NCBI GenBank assembly: GCA_025998595.1
Contig: BNWE01000015.1
Span: 1-20,748 of the forward strand
Source of the DNA: Alphaproteobacteria bacterium
Lineage (GTDB): Bacteria; Pseudomonadota; Alphaproteobacteria; UBA3830
Direction: 5' to 3'
DNA: 20,748 nucleotides
The position numbers were made by a program, and so were the translations under genes. Shown piece after piece: positions 15,211-20,748 of the stretch. The notes beneath the pieces were generated by a model that searched no databases, was not told where the DNA came from, and saw only the letters and a list, made by a program, of their open reading frames with translations. Position 1 is the first letter of the stretch. Every line of letters starts with the position of its first letter.

Positions 15211-15921
15211 ATGAGAAGAAGACAAGCGCAGTCGTACAGTGAAGTAAAACGTCTGGTGGACGTTGGATTACGCCAATATATGCTGAACGTATTTTCGTAC
15301 ATGTCTGTGGGGCTGTTTCTAACGGCTATTGTTGCGTATTTCGCTAGTTTATCAGAAGGATTCATGGGCTTTCTGTTCTCGTCCAGACTGACATTTTATG
15401 CTGTGGCACTTGCACCAATCGGTATTGTGTTGTATTTGGGGGCAAAAATAAACAGTATGTCTGCTGAAAATGCAAGGGCGCTGTTTTTTGTTTACGCGGC
15501 TGCGGTGGGGCTTTCCATGGCTTCCATCATGGTTATTTACACGGCAGCCAGCATCGTTTCTACGTTTTTCGTGACGTCATCCATGTTTCTGACGATGGTG
15601 TTATACGGGTACTCAACTCAAAAAGATCTTACAGGTTGGGGATCTTTTCTAATGATGGGAGTTGTCGGGTTAATTATTGCAGGACTTGTTAATGTGTTCA
15701 TGCAGAGTAGTGTCGCATCGTTGGTTATATCTGCCATTGGAGTGATTGTGTTTACCGGTCTGACCGCCTACGACGCCCAGATGATCAAGAGCTATTATCT
15801 GGAATCTGATTCTTCCGAGGTCAGTGGGAAAAAAGCTGTATTTGGCGCTCTTCATCTTTATCTCGACTTCATAAATCTGTTTATGCACCTACTTAGATTT
15901 CTTGGAAATAGAAGAAATTAA
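15211..15921 (+). CDS. Bax inhibitor-1 / YccA family membrane protein
   Basis: A 236-residue protein with about seven hydrophobic helices, typical of the BI-1/YccA (TMBIM, PF01027) family. The N-terminus LRQYMLNVFSYMSVGLFLTA is the usual family opening. The end has the conserved GLTAYDAQMIKSYY, then ALHLYLDFINLFMHLLRFLGNRR, with its acidic residues. Members are implicated in ion leak and membrane-protein quality control (FtsH link in E. coli YccA), at the inner membrane. AGGAGAA precedes the ATG. mreC begins 18 bases after its stop. Confidence 0.93.
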   Translation: MRRRQAQSYSEVKRLVDVGLRQYMLNVFSYMSVGLFLTAIVAYFASLSEGFMGFLFSSRLTFYAVALAPIGIVLYLGAKINSMSAENARALFFVYAAAVGLSMASIMVIYTAASIVSTFFVTSSMFLTMVLYGYSTQKDLTGWGSFLMMGVVGLIIAGLVNVFMQSSVASLVISAIGVIVFTGLTAYDAQMIKSYYLESDSSEVSGKKAVFGALHLYLDFINLFMHLLRFLGNRRN

Positions 15922-15939
15922 TGGTGGTCGGAATGTCTT

Positions 15940-16896
15940 ATGAAGAAAATCAAAAAACTAGATGAGTTCAATGTAAATCCATCTAGTTTCCTTGGAAGGT
16001 TTCGTAGAAGGAATCCTCTCCAGAGGTTGCTTGTGTATGCGTTGGTTACCTTTGTATTGCATTCGACGTTTTTTAGAGAGCCTGTTGCTATAGCTCGGAA
16101 TCTTTTCACGTCTGTTGTTGTTTTTTTCGATAAGGTTACTTACTGCATAGTCGATGGAGTTTATGACTTTGGATATGCGCTTTCTCACAGTCCGCGAAAA
16201 ATCATTTCTGATCTAAAAAAAGAAAATCTGACATTTAAAAATAAACTTGAACAATTATCTAATCTGAAAACCGAAAATGATGAACTACGAAAAATGCTTT
16301 CCATGAAAGAACGCGTTAACTGCAATGTTAGCATAGCCAGAGTTCTGAGATCTTTCTCCAATGATTACATAAGATCGTTTGTTTTGGATCTCGGGGAGGC
16401 AGATGGTATATCATTGGAAGATGTCGTAATTAGTAACGATGGATTGATCGGTCGAATCGTAGAAGTAGATAAAAATTGGAGTAAGGTTATGCTGATCACA
16501 GATACCAACTCCAATATTCCCGTCGCAGTCCGAGCCGCTAGCGTGACGTTGGATCCAATTACTCTTGCTGAAGCTGCATCAACATTGCCGACAGTTCTCG
16601 CATACCCTGCAGTTGGTAGCGAAGCAGAAAACGGATCCAGCGTCACGCTGGCGACGGTGGAAAGGACGAATGCAATCGCAGCTGGCGATAACACAAACAC
16701 ACTAAAAATAGTCAGGGTTTACGAAGATGTTTCCATAAAAAACGGAGATATTGTTGAAACATCTGGATATGGTGGTGTTTTTAATGATAAAATTGCCGTT
16801 GGAAAGATTGTCGAAGAAAACGGCGTCTATTGTGTTGTCCCATTTGCGGATTTTTGTGCTACCGAATACGTAGGTGTTTTAAAAAAGAACAAATGA
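15940..16896 (+). CDS. mreC: Rod shape-determining protein MreC
   Basis: A 318-residue MreC, the bitopic membrane protein that links MreB to the PBP2/RodA cell-wall synthase in the periplasm. It has a basic cytoplasmic tail, one membrane helix (LLVYALVTFVLHSTFF, about 30-45) and a coiled coil (about 86-125, DLKKENLTFKNKLEQL onward). The two beta domains include DGLIGRIVEVDKNWSKVMLITD and NGDIVETSGYGGVFNDKIAVG. Residues 200-238 come from a palindromic repeat element (16538-16651) inserted in frame in the loop between these beta strands. Flanking MreC sequence continues normally on both sides, so the protein is probably functional. The start codon lacks a strong ribosome-binding site. It overlaps mreD by ATGA. 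Confidence 0.95.
   Translation: MKKIKKLDEFNVNPSSFLGRFRRRNPLQRLLVYALVTFVLHSTFFREPVAIARNLFTSVVVFFDKVTYCIVDGVYDFGYALSHSPRKIISDLKKENLTFKNKLEQLSNLKTENDELRKMLSMKERVNCNVSIARVLRSFSNDYIRSFVLDLGEADGISLEDVVISNDGLIGRIVEVDKNWSKVMLITDTNSNIPVAVRAASVTLDPITLAEAASTLPTVLAYPAVGSEAENGSSVTLATVERTNAIAAGDNTNTLKIVRVYEDVSIKNGDIVETSGYGGVFNDKIAVGKIVEENGVYCVVPFADFCATEYVGVLKKNK
16538..16651. repeat. Palindromic protein-coding element, copy in mreC
   Basis: A 114-bp (38-codon) in-frame insertion. The left end CTAGCGTGACGTTGG (16538-16552) then ATCC; the right end GGATCC then CCAGCGTCACGCTGG (16637-16651). An 81-base core ending at GGATCC aligns without gaps with the mrdA copy read on the minus strand, sharing CTCGCATAC and AGCGAAGCA. 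MreC reads it as SVTLDPITLAEAASTLPTVL onward to GSEAENGSSVTLA, the opposite orientation from the adaptor and mrdA copies. Unlike those two, it lacks GTGGTTGCACCAC. Confidence 0.85.
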
Positions 16897-17375
16897 AACA
16901 TAATGCAATTGTAGAAATAAAGATAGCAACTGCAGCGGCGCTTTGTCTTACAATTATTTCGTTTATTTCGGTGGATTTTTCCATTGGTCTTTTCTTTTGT
17001 TTTATTTTCATTGGAACTCTGGCGTGTCCAAATATTATTACTCTGCAAACAATATTTGTCGCATCTGTGCTATTGGACATATATGCCAATCAATTTGTGG
17101 GAGTGCTATTTCTGCAGAGTCTCCTGATACATTTATTTGTTGGAAGATACAGATTAATTCTACTAAACTCAAAGATTGTTTTTGGTGGAGGTTGTTTGTT
17201 TTTTATATTTTTTATGTCTGAACTATTATGTTTTACAATGACAATAATTTTTGGAGGGAGATTCGATTTCTGTTATCATTTCATGAGATTAATTATGGTG
17301 ACGTTACAATGTAGTTGCTGTCTCCTAATTGCATTTATTCTCAAGAAAATTAGAGACAGAAGACATGCTCCATAA
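16893..17375 (+). CDS. mreD: Rod shape-determining protein MreD
   Basis: A 160-residue, very hydrophobic protein with about five membrane helices, the usual size and form of MreD, an integral partner of MreC in the elongation complex. Family-like features are VASVLLDIYANQFVGVLFLQ and position directly after mreC. The ATG at 16893 overlaps the mreC stop (ATGA). Its end overlaps the mrdA start by 11 bases. Sequence conservation in MreD is low, so the call leans on context as well as topology. Confidence 0.9.
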   Translation: MKHNAIVEIKIATAAALCLTIISFISVDFSIGLFFCFIFIGTLACPNIITLQTIFVASVLLDIYANQFVGVLFLQSLLIHLFVGRYRLILLNSKIVFGGGCLFFIFFMSELLCFTMTIIFGGRFDFCYHFMRLIMVTLQCSCCLLIAFILKKIRDRRHAP

Positions 17376-19257
17376 TCATGATCCACAAAAAGAAATTCAG
17401 CGGCGCGTCATAATGATTATTTCGGCGATATTGATTTTGATTGGATTGCTGATATATGAGCTCTATTTTCTGCAGGTGGATTGCTACAATAAATATGCAA
17501 TGCTATCGGAAAAAAACAGAGTAAGATTATCTCCGCTGCTGCCGAAAAGAGGACGCATATTTACGGCGGATGGAAAATTAATCGCCAGCAGCAAATATAA
17601 AAACAAACTTACTATAGAATCATGCGCGGAAAATATCTTTTTGGAAAACCTAGAGCTGTTGGGAATATGCATTGATCTATCTGCAGAAGAAAAAGAAGCA
17701 TTGCTGGAGATGAGGAAAAAAGCACCAAGATATTCCCTCATAGTCATAAGAGATGGATTATCCTGGGACGAATATGCAAAGTTATCGATTGTCTTCTATA
17801 AATTAAATCACGTATCCGTAGATGATGTGTATATGCGAGAATACAATATGCCGTTTGAACTCAGTCATGTGGTGGGCTACGCTTCCAAAAGCGAAAATAA
17901 TCTGCAGATTCTAAACGGCAAAACGGGAATTGAATTGTCCATGAACGCAGAACTTATCGGAGAAATCGGAAATGTAAAAACAGAAATTAACGCTGCTGGA
18001 AGAAAAATGCGGAAGCTTGAGTCCGTTGATCCAATAGGTGGAACAGACATAGTGCTAACCATAAATTCAGAAATCCAAAAATACGTTTTCGATTTGATAG
18101 CGGCGGAAAAAGCCGGTGCCTGTGTTGTGCTTGATCTTACCGATGGAAGTGTGGTGGCGCTGGTTTCAGCTCCTGGATTTGATACCAATCTAATTTCCTC
18201 TAAAATCAATCGGGATCAATGGAGCGCGCTAACTAATGATCCGCTTACTCCTCTGATGAATAGAGCGATTACCGGAAAATATCCTCCGGGATCTGTATTT
18301 AAAATTGTGGTGGCGTTTGCGGCTCTATGTGAAGGTATTATCACTCCCAAAGATACGGTGTTTTGCTCCGGAGGAGTTACCCAGGATAACGCCACATTTC
18401 ACTGCTGGAACAGGCACGGACATGGTAGAGTAAATGTATGCGATGCCATTCGCATGTCCTGCGATTGCTTTTTCTTCGAAATATCCAAGAAATTGGGCAT
18501 AGATAAAATCGCAGAGTACGCAGAAAAATTTGGTTTTGGAAAACAGACCGGAATAGAACTTCCCAACGAAAGTTCCGGATTGGTTCCGAATAAAAAATGG
18601 AAGCTGCTGAAATATGGAAAATCATGGAAACCGTACGAGACCCTCATTACAAGCATAGGGCAGGGGGCTCTGCAGGCCACTCTGCTGCAAGTGGCTACGA
18701 TGTTTGGAAAGTTATATACCAACAACTACGATTTTACTCCCACCATAATCCAACGTGACCAATGTGACCAACGTGACGTTGGATCCGTTGATGCTTCGCT
18801 GTCTTCGGGAACGTATGCGAGGGGCAACTTCAACGTTGAGGCTGTTTCTGCATTGGAAAACGCGCGTGGTGCAACCACCCAACGTGACGTTGGATCCAAT
18901 AACATTAACGCCACACATTCATCTGTCATTAAAGATGCGCTTCATCAGGTGTGCAACTCCTGGAGCGGAACAGCGTTTAGATCCTGCAAGGCTGACTACG
19001 AGATTTCTGGAAAAACCGGCTCATCGCAGGTTAGAAAAATAAAAAACAACGAAGCCGGAGTAAGTCAGAAAAATTTTCAATGGCATCTGAGGGATCATGC
19101 TTTTTTTGTCGGAGTTGCTCCTCAGAAAAACAAAAATCCCCGATATGTTGTGGCAGTTTTAATAGAACACGGTGGCGGTGGAGCCAGTGTTGCCGCTCCC
19201 ATCGCACGAAAAATATTAGATAAATTAATAGTGACGGAAGAAAATGGAAATAGATAA
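17365..19257 (+). CDS. mrdA: Penicillin-binding protein 2 (peptidoglycan transpeptidase)
   Basis: A 630-residue class B PBP, the DD-transpeptidase of the rod complex. After a short cytoplasmic tail and one helix (VIMIISAILILIGLLIYELY), the dimerisation domain starts at PKRGRIFTADGKLIASS. Active-site motifs are S310-V-F-K313 (in PPGSVFK), S365-C-D367 and K550-T-G552. Residues 462-511 are an in-frame insertion of a palindromic element (18750-18897), about 39 residues before KTG in a loop of the transpeptidase domain. The insertion does not break any motif. I chose ATG 17365, overlapping the mreD stop by 11 bases. The C-terminal codons (ENGNR) overlap a 20-base duplicate of the rodA start. Confidence 0.96.
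   Translation: MLHNHDPQKEIQRRVIMIISAILILIGLLIYELYFLQVDCYNKYAMLSEKNRVRLSPLLPKRGRIFTADGKLIASSKYKNKLTIESCAENIFLENLELLGICIDLSAEEKEALLEMRKKAPRYSLIVIRDGLSWDEYAKLSIVFYKLNHVSVDDVYMREYNMPFELSHVVGYASKSENNLQILNGKTGIELSMNAELIGEIGNVKTEINAAGRKMRKLESVDPIGGTDIVLTINSEIQKYVFDLIAAEKAGACVVLDLTDGSVVALVSAPGFDTNLISSKINRDQWSALTNDPLTPLMNRAITGKYPPGSVFKIVVAFAALCEGIITPKDTVFCSGGVTQDNATFHCWNRHGHGRVNVCDAIRMSCDCFFFEISKKLGIDKIAEYAEKFGFGKQTGIELPNESSGLVPNKKWKLLKYGKSWKPYETLITSIGQGALQATLLQVATMFGKLYTNNYDFTPTIIQRDQCDQRDVGSVDASLSSGTYARGNFNVEAVSALENARGATTQRDVGSNNINATHSSVIKDALHQVCNSWSGTAFRSCKADYEISGKTGSSQVRKIKNNEAGVSQKNFQWHLRDHAFFVGVAPQKNKNPRYVVAVLIEHGGGGASVAAPIARKILDKLIVTEENGNR
18750..18897. repeat. Palindromic protein-coding element, copy in mrdA, with 9-bp tandem repeat
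   Basis: The left end has three 9-bp units CCAAYGTGA (18750-18776), the last being part of CCAACGTGACGTTGG (18768-18782) then ATCC. The right end is GTGGTGCAACCAC (18866-18878), CCAACGTGACGTTGG (18879-18893) and ATCC. The element lies on the minus strand relative to the mreC copy. PBP2 reads QRDQCDQRDVGSVDASLSSG and then TYARGNFN onward to ENARGATTQRDVGS. Several other frames, including two on the minus strand, are also open across it. Confidence 0.85.
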
Positions 19258-19263
19258 AATCAA
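19243..19263. repeat. Direct repeat flanking the mrdA-rodA insert, left copy
   Basis: A 21-base stretch including ATGGAAATAGATAAAATCAA, identical to 19376-19396. It contains the mrdA stop codon (19255-19257) and what was probably the original rodA start (ATG at 19244), in the overlapping style used by the rest of this cluster. Confidence 0.85.
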
Positions 19264-19363
19264 GTGGTTGCACCACAGGCATTTTTTAATTAACGCATGT
19301 ACTGCAAGCACCGTCGGGCTCCAGTGTAACAAAAATCCGCATTTTCAATTTAATTGTGTATAG
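19244..19363 (+). pseudogene. Relic of the original rodA 5' end, reading into the insert
   Basis: From ATG 19244 the frame reads MEIDKIK, the same first six residues as RodA. It then enters the inserted repeat (WLHHRHF onward) and stops at TAG 19361-19363, giving 39 codons. GACGGAAGAA upstream could be a ribosome-binding site. It is best explained as the ancestral rodA start cut off by insertion; whether it is still translated is unknown. Confidence 0.6.
19264..19331. repeat. Short or internally deleted palindromic element between mrdA and rodA
   Basis: It begins with GTGGTTGCACCAC (19264-19276) and GGCATTTT, like the adaptor copy (GGCGTTTT), immediately after the direct repeat. It ends near GGGCTCCAGTGTAAC (19317-19331), which on the minus strand reads VTLEP, the counterpart of VTLDP/VTPDP in the other copies. 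The core is much shorter and different. A further 44 bases ending in GAGGATCC lead to the second direct repeat, so the whole insert is 112 bp (19264-19375). Confidence 0.65.
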
Positions 19364-19375
19364 ATATGAGGATCC

Positions 19376-19396
19376 AATGGAAATAGATAAAATCAA
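19376..19396. repeat. Direct repeat flanking the mrdA-rodA insert, right copy
   Basis: Identical to 19243-19263; it holds the present rodA start codon (19377). The distance between copies is 133 bp. Confidence 0.85.
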
Positions 19397-20486
19397 AAAG
19401 AGATTCTTGTTTCTCAATGAATTCAAGCTGTTGTTTTTACTCCTATCTCTCATATTTATTGTTAGCATACTTGGGCAATTTAGCGCATTTAATGGTGTGT
19501 TTTCCGAATCTGTTCAGAAACATATCATTAGAATTGTCGGTGGAATCGTGATTATGTGCTTCATATATCTGTGTGATTTCAAAATATGGAACAACTTCGC
19601 CTATGTCTTTTATGCGCTTACATTTATCGCCCTTGTAGTTGTCGAACTTCTCGGTATCATAAGACTGGGGGCGCAGCGATGGATCGATCTGTATTTTTTC
19701 ATATTTCAGCCGTCGGAACTAATGAAATTATCACTTATTCTAGCGTTATCCAGGTATTATTCCATACTGTCTCCGGAGGATACGCAGTCATTGAAAAGTC
19801 ACGTGATACCAATTGCTTTGACGCTGTTTCCAACGATTTTGGTACTGAAGCAGCCGGATCTCGGAACGGCGGGCGTTTTGTTTTTGGTTGGTTGTGGAAC
19901 GATATTCTTATCCGGATTTCCCATGAAAACATTTTTACTCAGCGTAGTTTCTGGACTTTTGTTATGTCCATTCGGTTGGTATTTTCTCCACGACTATCAA
20001 AAAAATAGGATACTTACATTTATGGACCCGGACAGAGATCCTCTGGGAACCGGATACCACGTACTGCAATCCAAAATAGCCATTGGGTCCGGATACATGT
20101 ATGGAAAGGGCTTTTTGCAGGGGACACAAAGCAAATTGAATTTTCTTCCGGAAAAGAATACGGATTTTATATTTACCACCATAGCCGAAGAACTTGGATT
20201 TGTTGGCTCCACATTTATTGTTCTATTGTTTTTGGGACTAATTCTATATTTTTTTTGGTGTGGATCAGAAACCAAAACCATATTTGCTAAATTTCTGTGC
20301 TATGGACTTGGATTGCTGCTGTTTTCCCACGTGTTCATCAATATTGCTATGGTCATGGGAGTGGTACCAGTTGTTGGAATTCCACTGCCACTGCTATCGT
20401 ATGGAGGAAGTTCTATGATCACATTCATGATCAGCTGTGGGCTGATTATGTCGTCACTGGCCAATAGGAAATCATTTAGATCATAA
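19377..20486 (+). CDS. rodA: Rod shape-determining protein RodA (SEDS peptidoglycan polymerase)
   Basis: A 369-residue SEDS protein, the lipid II glycosyltransferase that works with PBP2 in the inner membrane. About ten helices are visible, with family blocks RLGAQRWIDLYFFIFQPSEL, then MKLSLILALSRYYS, LKQPDLGTAGVLFL, MDPDRDPLGTGYHVLQSKIA, LNFLPEKNTDFIFTTIAEEL and VPVVGIPLPLLSYGGSSMI. The ATG at 19377 matches the family start. A GTG seven codons upstream (19356) is less likely. The only ribosome-binding-like sequence, GAGGAT (19368-19373), comes from the inserted repeat and sits close to the ATG. It is the last gene of the cluster. Confidence 0.96.
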   Translation: MEIDKIKKRFLFLNEFKLLFLLLSLIFIVSILGQFSAFNGVFSESVQKHIIRIVGGIVIMCFIYLCDFKIWNNFAYVFYALTFIALVVVELLGIIRLGAQRWIDLYFFIFQPSELMKLSLILALSRYYSILSPEDTQSLKSHVIPIALTLFPTILVLKQPDLGTAGVLFLVGCGTIFLSGFPMKTFLLSVVSGLLLCPFGWYFLHDYQKNRILTFMDPDRDPLGTGYHVLQSKIAIGSGYMYGKGFLQGTQSKLNFLPEKNTDFIFTTIAEELGFVGSTFIVLLFLGLILYFFWCGSETKTIFAKFLCYGLGLLLFSHVFINIAMVMGVVPVVGIPLPLLSYGGSSMITFMISCGLIMSSLANRKSFRS

Positions 20487-20565
20487 TTGGCTATTGCTTC
20501 GTCGATATTACAGAGATTTATTCGGAGGAATGGAAGCTGTATTTATTCGTTGGCATAGACAATAA

Positions 20566-20584
20566 TAGGTCCTGTTAGCGAAAT
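20566..20584. repeat. Repeat TAGGTCCTGTTAGC, copy 2
   Basis: TAGGTCCTGTTAGC then GAAAT, the same orientation and 18 of 19 bases as at 5103-5121. It lies 80 bases after the rodA stop, in a region (20487-20748) with no well-supported gene. It may be one end of an insertion-sequence remnant. Confidence 0.5.
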
Positions 20585-20630
20585 TATCGTAACCATATAA
20601 GAGCTCCTGCGATATATAAAGAGGACATAT

Positions 20631-20724
20631 ATGAAGACGAAGTTTTACAAAACCTAGAAAACACTCTTCTGAACCATTTTATCTTGCTGAAGAAATTTTC
20701 AACAAGGTGTCGTTCTTTATATAA
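20631..20724 (+). pseudogene. Short ORF with apparent single-base frameshift (unknown)
   Basis: GAGGA (20621-20625) is 5 bases before an ATG that reads MKTKFYKT and stops at once. If one A of the AAAA run near 20649-20652 is ignored, the frame continues PRKHSSEPFYLAEEIFNKVS and FFI, stopping at 20724 (about 30 residues). This could be a decayed gene fragment next to the repeat at 20566, or chance. I recognise no family. Confidence 0.25.
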
Positions 20725-20748
20725 ATGCTTATCTATTTCTCTTTTTTT

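Noticed and set aside
17298..17309. GGTGACGTTACA in mreD, resembling the element's GTGACGTTGGATCC
   Set aside because: No palindrome, no GGATCC and no core follow; it encodes part of a normal membrane helix.
18755..19042. A 95-codon frame overlapping mrdA across the element
   Set aside because: It depends on the element being open in several frames and shows no conserved features; PBP2 with its KTG motif is the real gene here.
20530..20565. Mini-ORF MEAVFIRWHRQ with a GGAGG just upstream
   Set aside because: Eleven codons only, and the spacing between GGAGG and ATG is too short for a normal ribosome-binding site; probably chance.
1..20748. CRISPR arrays, tRNA and rRNA genes
   Set aside because: No regularly spaced identical repeats, no cloverleaf-like segments with TTCRA arms and no rRNA-like conserved blocks were seen. 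The repeats present are dispersed, not arrayed.

Overview
The window reads as chromosome of an AT-rich alphaproteobacterium, probably host-associated or intracellular (Rickettsiales/Holosporales-like lifestyle). The partial gene at the left edge is a DUF1013/TrcR-type cell-cycle regulator, a family known from Alphaproteobacteria. The right side is a complete mreC-mreD-mrdA-rodA rod-shape cluster. The intracellular lifestyle is inference, from AT richness, several small secreted proteins and short palindromic elements that sit in frame inside genes, as described in Rickettsia and Wolbachia. I cannot name the species.

Layout. 1-5087, minus strand: a small secreted proline-rich protein, a membrane-fusion protein (HlyD/AcrA type), an RND efflux permease (ATGA stop/start overlap with its partner) and trcR. 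5340-6695, plus: a secreted protein with overlapping HExxH zinc motifs. 6734-7430, minus: a HEPN/MNT (HepT-MntA type) toxin-antitoxin pair. 7514-8902, minus: pyruvate kinase. 9304-14494, plus: four tandem M16-family peptidase genes with overlapping or nearly touching ends, where only the first keeps HxxEH. 14632-15069: a small secreted protein. 15211-20486: a Bax inhibitor-1/YccA membrane protein followed by mreC, mreD, mrdA (PBP2) and rodA, almost certainly one transcript for the last four. 20487-20748: mostly non-coding, with a short frameshifted ORF and one copy of a repeat shared with 5103.

The most interesting signal is a family of short mobile-looking elements of about 110 bp. They are bounded by the palindromes CCAACGTSACGTTGG or CCAGCGTSACGCTGG next to GGATCC, and often carry GTGGTTGCACCAC. 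Copies lie in frame inside the periplasmic parts of three envelope genes: the HlyD-like gene (3815-3935), mreC (16538-16651) and mrdA (18750-18897). The host proteins read them in both orientations, and neither orientation has a stop. Solo ends lie at the 3' ends of the RND gene (500-518) and of the fourth M16 gene (14486-14520). A shorter copy lies between mrdA and rodA (19264-19331). There the first 20 bases of rodA are present twice, at 19244 and 19377, flanking a 112-bp insert, which looks like a target duplication that saved the rodA start. In mrdA one end carries a three-fold 9-bp tandem repeat.

The genes fit an envelope theme: efflux, cell-wall elongation, membrane stress (BI-1) and periplasmic proteolysis. 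Functions come from motifs and general similarity read by eye; no database search was run.
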